A DNA stretch of 64,000 bases from Desulfolutivibrio sulfoxidireducens (GTDB lineage: Bacteria > Desulfobacterota > Desulfovibrionia > Desulfovibrionales > Desulfovibrionaceae), in contig NZ_CP045508.1 in the NCBI RefSeq assembly GCF_013376475.1, forward strand, positions 1,733,501-1,797,500, in the 5' to 3' direction. Below the pieces are notes generated by a model. The model had not been told where the DNA came from and made no database searches. It saw nothing but the letters and a program-made list of their open reading frames with translations. Shown piece after piece: positions 46,588 to 53,939 of the stretch. Every line of letters begins with the position of its first letter. Positions within the stretch are counted from its first letter, which is position 1. Both the position numbers and the translations under genes were made by a program.

Positions 46588-47091
46588 CTATTTCCCGGCC
46601 TCGAAGTAGTCCGAACGGTCGATCCCGGGGAATTCGAGGATCAGGGGGGTGCACGTCCCGGACTGGATGATCCGCAGCACGCAGGGAATCCGACGTCCGG
46701 GGCGGATGTCGTATTTTTCCAGGAAGCGGCGGCCCGGATCCCAGCCGTTGGTCAGGGTCAGCCGCTGGGTCCGGCCTTCCTCGGGCGCGCCCAGGGCGGG
46801 AAGCGGCTGGTCGGCCGTAAAAACGTAGGTCACCTGAAACGCCTGATAGGGCGGGGCGGAGGCGGAATCGTCCTGTGGGGCCGGCGTGACCGCAAGGATG
46901 GTGGCCGTACCCGGATGGTCGGCGTAGGAGCAGGGGCCGCCGACCACAAGGCCGCGTCCCTTGAGGGATACGGGGGCGGGATCGGCGCCGGTGGACGCCG
47001 GGGAGGCTGCCGCCAGGGCAGGCGGGGTGGCGGGCATGGCGGAGACGAACATGGCGGCCAGGGCCAAAACGGCGACGAGGAGGTGTTTCAT
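46588..47091 (-). CDS. Secreted hypothetical protein
   Basis: 167 residues with a clear signal peptide (KHLLVAVLALAAMFVSAMPA followed by an Ala/Pro-rich linker). The mature part has paired cysteines (GGPCSYAD, RIPCVLRI, SGTCTP), suggesting one or more disulfides. No family is recognised. ATG 47091 is chosen because the signal peptide begins there. It is the last gene of a minus-strand run. Confidence 0.6.
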   Translation of the reverse strand: MKHLLVAVLALAAMFVSAMPATPPALAAASPASTGADPAPVSLKGRGLVVGGPCSYADHPGTATILAVTPAPQDDSASAPPYQAFQVTYVFTADQPLPALGAPEEGRTQRLTLTNGWDPGRRFLEKYDIRPGRRIPCVLRIIQSGTCTPLILEFPGIDRSDYFEAGK

Positions 47092-47173
47092 GGCTGGGTG
47101 CGGGGCGTATGCCGCGTGTTGAGGTCCAGATGGATACAATGATCGATGCCGCGCATTCTCCCCCCCGCGCCGG

Positions 47174-47956
47174 TTACGTCGCGGCCAGCCGCAGGTACAA
47201 ATCTCCCCGCCACGGGCCGAAACGCCGACCCATGCCCCGAAGCCGCACCGGTCTCCCCGGGGCGTAGTCGCCGGGCAGGGTCACCTCAATGGTGACGGGC
47301 GTGGGGTTGAAAATGCCGTGGCGGATGCCCACCCGGATGCGCGTGCCGGGCATCAGGCTGGTGACCGGGACGTGGACGGTCTGCTCGTCGTCGAGCTGGC
47401 GCAACAGCCAGGATTTGATGTTGCCCCAAAGCCCCTTGGTGAGATCCAGGGATATGCGGCTTTCCCCCCAGTGAAAGGCGAGTTCCCGCTTCCCGGCCTG
47501 GGGAGCGCCACGGCCGGCGCTTCGGACCTGGCGATAGATGTCCTGGAAGACCTGGCGGGCGAAGGGATCCTTGAGCAGGTCCTGCAGGACCTCCTCGCGC
47601 CGGAAATAAAAACCCGCCTGGGGACCGGCGGTCTTGGCCGCCTTGCGATAGGCCTCCCGGCCTCGCTGCTGGCCGTACCCCGGGGGGGCGGCGCCTGGAC
47701 CGGGCCCTGGGTCGAAGCGCTGCCCCTGGCTGGCCGCGCCCGGCGGCCCCGGCGGCGCTTCTTCCTTTTCCTGGCGGGCATGCTTGACCAGGAGATAGGC
47801 CTCGTTGAGCTTTTGGAATCTGCGTTTCGATGCGGGATCGCCGGGATTCAGGTCGGGGTGCAGGGCGAAGGCCAGCTTGCGGTAGGCGGATTTGATCTCC
47901 TCCATCTCCGCCTGAGGGCTTAGGCCCAGGATGCGGTAGCCTTCCTCAATCCTCAT
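47174..47956 (-). CDS. J-domain co-chaperone (DnaJ/CbpA-like, short form)
   Basis: 260 residues. J domain ~1-70 with the HPD motif (AFALHPDLNPGDPASKRRF), a Gly/Pro-rich linker, then a single C-terminal beta domain of the DnaJ-C type (IRVGIRHGIFNPTPVTIEVTLPGDYAPGRPVRLRGMG). There is no zinc-finger domain. It should stimulate DnaK on a subset of clients. It overlaps the upstream YkgJ-type gene by 11 bases. Confidence 0.85.
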   Translation of the reverse strand: MRIEEGYRILGLSPQAEMEEIKSAYRKLAFALHPDLNPGDPASKRRFQKLNEAYLLVKHARQEKEEAPPGPPGAASQGQRFDPGPGPGAAPPGYGQQRGREAYRKAAKTAGPQAGFYFRREEVLQDLLKDPFARQVFQDIYRQVRSAGRGAPQAGKRELAFHWGESRISLDLTKGLWGNIKSWLLRQLDDEQTVHVPVTSLMPGTRIRVGIRHGIFNPTPVTIEVTLPGDYAPGRPVRLRGMGRRFGPWRGDLYLRLAAT

Positions 47957-48488
47957 GGCGGGAGGTTCCGTGAAGCATGGGGGTGGCGGGGGGCTCGCCG
48001 GTCCTCTCCATGACAAGGGCCTCCGGGGTGTTCGCATCGCGGACCTTGTCCTGGCCCTCCCGGCCCGGGACCAACGGCCCGGAGGTTCGGCAGATGCCGC
48101 GGGCGCGCAGGTAGTCAAGCCCCTGGCGCACGAATTCCGCGTGGGGCACGCTCCCGTTGATGCCCGGGCAGAAGTCCTGGGCCATCTCCCAGCTTATGGC
48201 GTCGATGAGATTTCCCCGGAAAAAGGGCCAGGCCCGACAGATGTCCGGCCGGGCCTCATGCACGCCGCATCCGTGTCCCGCAACGAAATAGACGCAGTAC
48301 CCGTCGGGGCGGCTCTTCAGGCGTATCTTGCCTCCGGCGGCCATGGCGGCCTCGGCCAGGAAATCTTCCCGTGAGAGGCCAAGATGCAGGCACAGCCGCT
48401 CGATGTCCTCGGGCGCAAGCATGATGCCGCCCTCGCCCTGGCAGCAGTGGCCGCAACGGCGGCAGGAAAAGGCCAAATCATCGGACAT
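47946..48488 (-). CDS. YkgJ-type cysteine cluster protein
   Basis: 180 residues. Opens with FSCRRCGHCCQG, the CxxCxxCC-like signature of the YkgJ/UPF0153 family thought to bind zinc or iron-sulfur, and continues with CVYFVAGHGCGVHEARPDICRAWPF. Enzymatic function is unknown. It follows the CoA-binding protein gene by nine bases and overlaps the J-domain gene, so the three form one operon. Confidence 0.85.
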   Translation of the reverse strand: MSDDLAFSCRRCGHCCQGEGGIMLAPEDIERLCLHLGLSREDFLAEAAMAAGGKIRLKSRPDGYCVYFVAGHGCGVHEARPDICRAWPFFRGNLIDAISWEMAQDFCPGINGSVPHAEFVRQGLDYLRARGICRTSGPLVPGREGQDKVRDANTPEALVMERTGEPPATPMLHGTSRHED

Positions 48489-48497
48489 GCGGTTGCC

Positions 48498-48911
48498 TTA
48501 CGCCAGAAGTCTTCGGTGTTCAACCATCAGACATCGATCCGAAACCACGTGAACAGGCATACCAGCAAGAATGGATGCGGCCTCGGGACTTGAAATACCG
48601 GATTGCATCCAGAATATCCGGGGCGGGGGAACAAGGGCGACGGCCTCCCGGGCATGGTCCGGACAGTGCTGTGGCGCCCGGAAGAGATCCACGATGTCGA
48701 TGGGGCCGGGCACGTCGGCCAAACTGGGGTAGGCCGTAAGGCCCCAGACGGTCTTGCGCGCCGGATGAACGGGATAGACCGTGAATCCGACATCCAGCAG
48801 ATATCGGCCCACGCCGTCCACCGGGGCTCCGGGCCGGTCTTTGGCCCCGACCACGGCCACGGTGCGGCAGGTGCGAAGAAGCTCGCGCAGGGCTCTGTCG
48901 TCGTCAAGCAT
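48498..48911 (-). CDS. CoA-binding (Rossmann) domain protein, YccU-like
   Basis: 137 residues. A single CoA-binding domain of the succinyl-CoA synthetase alpha type: TVAVVGAKDRPGAPVDGVG, YPVHPARKTVWGL and IFWMQSGISSPEA. No catalytic partner domain is attached. Divergent from mqnC (86 bases apart). Confidence 0.85.
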   Translation of the reverse strand: MLDDDRALRELLRTCRTVAVVGAKDRPGAPVDGVGRYLLDVGFTVYPVHPARKTVWGLTAYPSLADVPGPIDIVDLFRAPQHCPDHAREAVALVPPPRIFWMQSGISSPEAASILAGMPVHVVSDRCLMVEHRRLLA

Positions 48912-48997
48912 GGTGGCGCCTTGGGTTTTCGTCCATGAAAAAAAGGTGTATCGGCCACGAAACGCCGCCGCGCACGGCGCGGCAAAAGGATCGATCC

Positions 48998-50047
48998 ATG
49001 CCCCAGTCCATTCCCGAGCGCCTTTGCGAGGACGCGGCCGCGCGCCTGTGGGAGGAGGCCGACGTCTTCACCCTGGGCCGCATGGCCGATGCACTGCGCT
49101 TTCGCCTGCATCCCGTGCCTGTGGTCACCTATATCGTGGACCGCAACATCAATTATACCAATATCTGTGCCTGCGGCTGCCGGTTCTGCGCCTTTTTCCG
49201 GGCCCCGGGCCAGCCCGGGGGGTACGTGCTCACCCGGGAGGAGCTGGCGGACAAGATGCGGGAGACCGTGGAGCTTGGCGGCTACCAGATCCTCTTGCAG
49301 GGCGGCATGAATCCGGACCTGGACCTGCCCTTTTATACCGGCATGCTGGCCTTTCTCAAAGAGAACTTCCCCGGGGTGGCCATCCACGGCTTTTCCCCGC
49401 CGGAGATCGTCTTTCTGGCCAAAAAGGAAAAGAATTCCATAGCCGCTATCATTGCCGAACTCAAGGCCGCCGGCCTGGATTCCATCCCCGGCGGCGGGGC
49501 CGAGATCCTGGTGGATGCCATCCGTTGCGTGGTCTCGCCCAACAAGTGTCCGGCCGCACAGTGGCTGGAGGTCATGGAAATCGCCCATGGCATGGGGCTT
49601 CGGACCACGGCCACCATGATGTTCGGCATGGGCGAGACCATTGCCCAACGCATCGAGCACCTGGAAAAAATCCGTTCCCTCCAGGACAAGACCGGCGGGT
49701 TCACGGCCTTTATTCCCTGGACCTACCAGCCCGCCAACACCAATCTGCCGGCCCCGGAACTCTCCTCCTGGGAATATCTGCGATTTTTGGCCCTAAGCCG
49801 TCTCTACCTGGACAATGTCCCGAACATCCAGGCCTCCTGGGTCACCCAGGGACCAAAGATCGGCCAACTGGCCCTTTTTTTCGGGGCCAACGACTTCGGT
49901 TCGACCATGATCGAGGAGAACGTGGTGGCCGCGGCCGGGGTGAGCTTCCGGCTGCCCGAGAAGGAACTGCGCCGTCTGGTTCAGGGTGCGGGATTTACCC
50001 CCGTGCGGCGCAATATGGACTATAGCCCAAGGGAGATGGACGGATAG
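48998..50047 (+). CDS. mqnC: Cyclic dehypoxanthine futalosine synthase (menaquinone, futalosine route)
   Basis: 349 residues. Radical SAM enzyme that cyclises dehypoxanthine futalosine in the alternative menaquinone pathway. Cluster motif CACGCRFCAFF (CxxxCxxC), GGYQILLQGGMNPDL, and HGFSPPEI are typical. AAAGGA just before ATG 48998 decides the start. Menaquinone is consistent with anaerobic respiration of sulfate. Other mqn genes are not in the window. A type 1 hairpin repeat follows the stop. Confidence 0.92.
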   Translation: MPQSIPERLCEDAAARLWEEADVFTLGRMADALRFRLHPVPVVTYIVDRNINYTNICACGCRFCAFFRAPGQPGGYVLTREELADKMRETVELGGYQILLQGGMNPDLDLPFYTGMLAFLKENFPGVAIHGFSPPEIVFLAKKEKNSIAAIIAELKAAGLDSIPGGGAEILVDAIRCVVSPNKCPAAQWLEVMEIAHGMGLRTTATMMFGMGETIAQRIEHLEKIRSLQDKTGGFTAFIPWTYQPANTNLPAPELSSWEYLRFLALSRLYLDNVPNIQASWVTQGPKIGQLALFFGANDFGSTMIEENVVAAAGVSFRLPEKELRRLVQGAGFTPVRRNMDYSPREMDG

Positions 50048-50050
50048 GAT

Positions 50051-50133
50051 GCCTCCGGCGGCCAGGGGGGATACTTTTTGAAAAAAGTTTCCCCCCTGGA
50101 CCCCTCTTCAAATTTTCCTCGCGCTTCGCGGAT
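50051..50133. repeat. Dispersed hairpin repeat, type 1, after mqnC
   Basis: Second copy of the element found after icd: GCCTCCGGCGGCCAGGGGGG, a stem of about 14 bp with one mismatch (50065-50079 with 50082-50096) and the closing GCGCTTCGCG (50121-50130). It begins three bases after the mqnC stop. Confidence 0.8.
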
Positions 50134-50178
50134 CGCTTTTCGTCGGGCGTGATCATCCTCGCCGAACGCCGTGGTTCC

Positions 50179-50300
50179 CCGGGCGTTTTTTCCGGACGCC
50201 TCGCGTCCGGGAAAAACGCCCGGAATCAGGGGGTCCGGGGGGAATGATTCCCCCCGGGCGGGGAAGGGGTTCGGGGAGGGGGCGGAGCCCTCTCCCCGAT
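50179..50300. repeat. Dispersed hairpin repeat, type 2, overlapping the 3' end of the EamA gene
   Basis: Inverted copy of the element at 38767-38880. It contains a near-perfect 21-bp hairpin (CCGGGCGTTTTT 50179-50190 with 50212-50223, enclosing CCGGACGC/GCGTCCGG), a GGGGGGAA-TTCCCCCC hairpin (about 50237-50258) and an 11-bp hairpin with one mismatch at 50273-50297. About 24 codons at the 3' end of the EamA gene are read from it. Confidence 0.8.
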
Positions 50301-51170
50301 GGACGTGGTCAGGAAGACCCCGGCCAGCACCACGATGGCTGCGGCGTACTGGACGGGTTTGAGGTGTTCGTCCAGGACGAGCCAGGAAAAAAGCAGGGTG
50401 AACACGGGGATCAGGTTGATGAAGACCGATGCCTTGGCGGCCGGGATCTGGCTGACCCCGTAGTTGTAGAGGCCGTAGGCCACGAAGGTGACGCCCAGGC
50501 CCAGGAAGATGACGGCCAGGGAGGGGATGAGGGGAAAGTGTTCGGGCAGGGGCGAGAGAAACAGGGCTGGGAGAAAGAAGATCGCCCCGGCAAAGGACTG
50601 CATGGCCGTGAGAAAAAGCGGCTTGTGGCGCGTGGAGAGTTTTTTGAGCGTCACGATGTAGCCCACGGCGCAGCACATGGCCAGAAATTCCAGGAAATTG
50701 CCCAGGGCCGGCGAGGGAGCGGCCTCGGATTGGGAGCCTGTGGCGCTTAAGACCAGGACGCCGGCCACGGCCAGGAAGAGTCCGAAAAGGGTACGGCGGC
50801 TCAGGCGCTCCTTGAGCACGATGGCGGCCGTGGCCGCCACCAGGAGCGGCAGCAGCGAGGTGACCATCCCGGCCTGGGAGACCTGGGTGAAGCGCAGGGC
50901 GTTGGCCTCGAAGATGAAATACAGGCACGGCTCGCACAGGGCCATGAACAGGATGGGCCGGATGTCCCGGCGCAGGTCGGCCAGCCCTCCCAGGCGCGGC
51001 ATGATGGGAAGAAAGACCAGCGCGGCCAGGGCCATGCGCCCGAAGACCACCAGCAGAGGCGAAAACGCTCCCATGGCCAGTTTCATGGCGATGAACGATC
51101 CGGCCCACAGGATGGTGGCCAGGGTCAGGGCGGCCAGGGCGGGAAGTGGGGCGTTTGGGTGCTGCGGCAT
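50226..51170 (-). CDS. EamA/DMT-family exporter with repeat-derived C-terminal tail
   Basis: 314 residues with ten predicted membrane helices in two EamA repeats (ILWAGSFIAMKLAMGAFSPL; VGYIVTLKKLSTRHKPLFLT). Family members export amino acids or other metabolites. The last ~24 residues (from GERAPPPPRTPSPPGGNHSP onward) are Pro-rich and encoded by a dispersed repeat, so the native stop was probably overrun when the element landed. ATG 51170 gives the usual N-terminus; a longer TTG start at 51212 is possible and neither has a clear ribosome-binding site. Confidence 0.82.
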   Translation of the reverse strand: MPQHPNAPLPALAALTLATILWAGSFIAMKLAMGAFSPLLVVFGRMALAALVFLPIMPRLGGLADLRRDIRPILFMALCEPCLYFIFEANALRFTQVSQAGMVTSLLPLLVAATAAIVLKERLSRRTLFGLFLAVAGVLVLSATGSQSEAAPSPALGNFLEFLAMCCAVGYIVTLKKLSTRHKPLFLTAMQSFAGAIFFLPALFLSPLPEHFPLIPSLAVIFLGLGVTFVAYGLYNYGVSQIPAAKASVFINLIPVFTLLFSWLVLDEHLKPVQYAAAIVVLAGVFLTTSIGERAPPPPRTPSPPGGNHSPRTP

Positions 51171-51277
51171 GGCGTATCGAAAACGGTTGCGGCGTGTGCC
51201 CGCATTGGTCAAAATAACCGGCGGGGAAGGCCTTATAGGCCCTTTCGCAACGATTGAACAGGGAAAAGGGGTTGGCG

Positions 51278-52501
51278 ATGTTTGAGGCCTTGGAACGGAT
51301 GCCCATGGAGGAACTGGCCCGGCGGCATGCGGCCTGCCGGAGCCATCTGGCCCGGGTCGCGCCCGAGGCCGGCGGTCTGGCGGTCTTTTCGCGCCTGGCG
51401 ATCTATTATCTGACCGGGACCTGGGGCAACGGGGTCTTCTGGCTGCCCGTCGAAGGCGAGCCGGTGTATCTGTGCCGCAAGGGCATCGAGAGGGCCAGGC
51501 TTGAGTCCCCGCTTGCGGCCATGTTCCCCTTCAAGTCCTATTCGGAATTGCCCGCGCTTTTGCGGGAGGCGGGAAGTCCGCTGTCCGAAGTGGCGGCGGC
51601 CGAGATGTCCGGACTGACCTGGGCGCTTTCGGACCTGCTTCTTTCCCGGGTCACGGGCGTGCGCTTCGTGCCCGGGGATCTGGCCCTGGCCAGGACCATG
51701 GCCGTCAAATCGGACTGGGAGCTGGCCAAGATGCGCCTTTGCGGGGCGCGCCACGACAAGGGCCTGCGCGAGGTTCTGCCCGCGCTTCTGCGTCCCGGCA
51801 TGACCGAGCGCGAGACCGCCCACAAGGCCTGGGAGGTCTTTTTCTCCCTGGGGCACATGGGGCACATGCGCATGGGCGCCCACGGCGAGGAGATTTTTCT
51901 GGGGCACGTGGCCGCCGGGGACTCGGGGAACTATCCGAGCGTGTTCAACGGGCCCGTGGGGCTTCGCGGCGAACACCCGGCCATGACGCTCATGGGCAGC
52001 GCCGGCAAGGTCTGGATGCCCGGGGAACCCCTGACCATGGACATCGGCTTTGTCCTTGAGGGCTATCACACGGACAAGACCCAGGTGTATTGGGCCGGCC
52101 CGGAGTCTGGCGTCCCGGACGAGGCGCGCCGGGCCCACGACTTCTGCATCGAGGTCCAGACCCGGGTGGCCGAGGGCCTGCGGCCCGGGGCCATTCCCTC
52201 CGAACTCTACGCCATGGCCATGGACATGGCCCGGGCCTCGGGCCTGGCCGAGGGGTTCATGGGCCTTGGCGGCAACAAAGTGAACTTTCTGGGCCATGGC
52301 ATCGGTCTGGCCATCGACGGCTGGCCCGTGGTGGCCAGGGGTTTCGACGAGCCCCTTGAGGTGGGCATGACCTTGGCCCTTGAGCCCAAGCACGGCATCC
52401 CTGGGCTGGGCATGGTCGGGGTGGAGAACACCTTCGAGGTCACGGCGGCCGGGGGCGCGTGCCTGACCGGGTCGCGCTACGACATGCTCGGCGTCGAGTG
52501 A
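51278..52501 (+). CDS. M24 family metallopeptidase (Xaa-Pro aminopeptidase-like)
   Basis: 407 residues. Creatinase-like N-terminal domain and a pita-bread C-terminal domain with the dinuclear metal ligands: Asp in LTMDIGFVLEGYHTDKTQV (two Asp), His in FLGHGIGLAIDGWP, Glu in LALEPKHGIPGLG and Glu in GVENTFEV. It should cleave X-Pro dipeptides. AAAGGGG precedes ATG 51278. Confidence 0.9.
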   Translation: MFEALERMPMEELARRHAACRSHLARVAPEAGGLAVFSRLAIYYLTGTWGNGVFWLPVEGEPVYLCRKGIERARLESPLAAMFPFKSYSELPALLREAGSPLSEVAAAEMSGLTWALSDLLLSRVTGVRFVPGDLALARTMAVKSDWELAKMRLCGARHDKGLREVLPALLRPGMTERETAHKAWEVFFSLGHMGHMRMGAHGEEIFLGHVAAGDSGNYPSVFNGPVGLRGEHPAMTLMGSAGKVWMPGEPLTMDIGFVLEGYHTDKTQVYWAGPESGVPDEARRAHDFCIEVQTRVAEGLRPGAIPSELYAMAMDMARASGLAEGFMGLGGNKVNFLGHGIGLAIDGWPVVARGFDEPLEVGMTLALEPKHGIPGLGMVGVENTFEVTAAGGACLTGSRYDMLGVE

Positions 52502-52678
52502 CCCGGATCGTCGCGGATGGCTGGCCGTGGGTTCTTGCCCTTGGGGGAAGAGGCGTGTAGGTTCACTCGCCTGGAAACGGCGCGTCGTGGCGGGCAAAGG
52601 CATCTCCCCGAGCCCGTTTTCCCGTCATCGTCCGGTTGCCGCGCGCGCCGGAGAATTTTGCGGAAAAGGCCTGATATC

Positions 52679-53200
52679 GTGAACAGTGAAGTGCTCTGGG
52701 CGCCCTGGCGCATGCGGTACATCCTTGGCCCCAAGGCCGATGACTGCGTTTTTTGCATTCCCACGGACCGGGGACAGGACCGGGAACGTCTTATTCTGGC
52801 CCGGGGGTCGCACACCTTCGTGATCATGAACAAGTATCCCTACAACAGCGGCCACCTCATGGTCACGCCGTACCGCCATACCAGTTGCCTGACCGAGCTT
52901 TCCTCCGAGGAAATGGTGGAGGTGGCCGACGGCCTGGCCTTTTGCACGGCGGTCATGAAAAAGGCCTTCCGGCCCCAGGGCATAAACATCGGCCTGAACA
53001 TCGGCGAGGCCGCCGGATCGGGCATCGCGGCGCATCTGCATTTCCAGATGGTGCCGCGCTGGAACGGGGATTCCTCGTTCATGGCCGTTTTCGGGGAGAC
53101 CCGGGTGGTGCCGGAACTGCTTTTGTCCACCTATGACCGGATACTGCCCCTTTTTGCGGGCTATCCCGTCCGTGGCCAGGCAGGGTGCGACGACGCGTAA
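52679..53200 (+). CDS. HIT family hydrolase (AP4A phosphorylase-like)
   Basis: 173 residues. Opens with EVLWAPWRMRYI, then a zinc/cysteine pair (CVFC) and the histidine triad HLHFQMVPRW (HxHxQ) near residue 120. This form of HIT protein acts on dinucleotide polyphosphates or nucleoside phosphoramidates. GTG 52679 is the start; homology begins right after it and AAAGG lies upstream. Confidence 0.88.
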   Translation: MNSEVLWAPWRMRYILGPKADDCVFCIPTDRGQDRERLILARGSHTFVIMNKYPYNSGHLMVTPYRHTSCLTELSSEEMVEVADGLAFCTAVMKKAFRPQGINIGLNIGEAAGSGIAAHLHFQMVPRWNGDSSFMAVFGETRVVPELLLSTYDRILPLFAGYPVRGQAGCDDA

Positions 53201-53238
53201 TCTCTGGAAACAAATCCAGTATGGATCATCTCTCGTCG

Positions 53239-53273
53239 CACAGATGAATACTCTGAAAGTATTTTTTGAAAAA
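53239..53273 (+). terminator. Weak terminator-like hairpin after the HIT gene
   Basis: AATACT and AGTATT form a 6-bp stem with a 5-base loop, followed by a run of T and TGAAAAA. The AT-rich stem makes it weak. Position is approximate. Confidence 0.4.
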
Positions 53274-53283
53274 TGAAGTTTCT

Positions 53284-53307
53284 TGTTCTGTCGTCAGCGA
53301 CAGAACA
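53284..53307. promoter_or_regulatory. Perfect 10-bp inverted repeat upstream of the lapA-like gene
   Basis: TGTTCTGTCG (53284-53293) and CGACAGAACA (53298-53307) are exact reverse complements around TCAG, 72 bases before the next ATG. It is either an operator or an RNA hairpin in the leader. No T run follows, so it is not a terminator. Confidence 0.5.
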
Positions 53308-53378
53308 TTCTCGAATTTTCAGGACACGACACAAGTCATCCGGGACATCCGGCTGGCACAAGCAGGGAGGAGGAGATC

Positions 53379-53819
53379 ATGCGCGTTGTAAAGGTCATCG
53401 TTTTGATTGTCTTTTTCTTTTTCTGCATGATCTTTTTCGTGCAGAACACGGCCATGCTGTCCACCCCCCTGATCCTGAAAATGGACGTCTTCTCCGTTTC
53501 CTACGCCTCGCCCGAGGTGCCTTTCTACGTGGTGTTGCTTCTGGCCTTCGTGGTGGGCGGGCTTTTCAGCCTGGCCTATTTCATTCTCGAACGCATGCGC
53601 CTGGGGGCCAAGGTCAAGGAGCAGGCCGGCCGCATCGCCGCCCTGGAAAAGGAACTGGCCGCCTCCAAAAGCTATTCCGGCCTGTCCACAGGATATGCCT
53701 CGCCCTCCTTTTCGTCCCCGGTTGAGACCGCGTCCCAGGTCCCGGGGACGTATGCCGCCGCCGGGGAGGAGTCCGCCGAGACGCCGGCCGCCGAGCAGGA
53801 AAAGGCGGAGGACAAGTAG
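53379..53819 (+). CDS. LapA domain (DUF1049) membrane protein
   Basis: 146 residues. Two TM helices (VIVLIVFFFFCMIFFVQNTA; VPFYVVLLLAFVVGGLFSLAY) with the family NTAMLSTPLILKM between, then a coiled coil and an acidic Ala/Glu/Pro tail. LapA/YciS proteins act with LapB in lipopolysaccharide assembly control. GGGAGGAGGAG precedes ATG 53379. No lapB neighbour is seen. Confidence 0.85.
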   Translation: MRVVKVIVLIVFFFFCMIFFVQNTAMLSTPLILKMDVFSVSYASPEVPFYVVLLLAFVVGGLFSLAYFILERMRLGAKVKEQAGRIAALEKELAASKSYSGLSTGYASPSFSSPVETASQVPGTYAAAGEESAETPAAEQEKAEDK

Positions 53820-53939
53820 TCTCGCGGTCATGAAACACGGATGCGCCACCCGGACATGCACGGGAGATCCCGGGACCGCGTTGTCGCCGGGCCTCCCGAT
53901 TCCGTCGCGCCGGGCCGGGGCGGGGCGGGGCGGCCCGGC

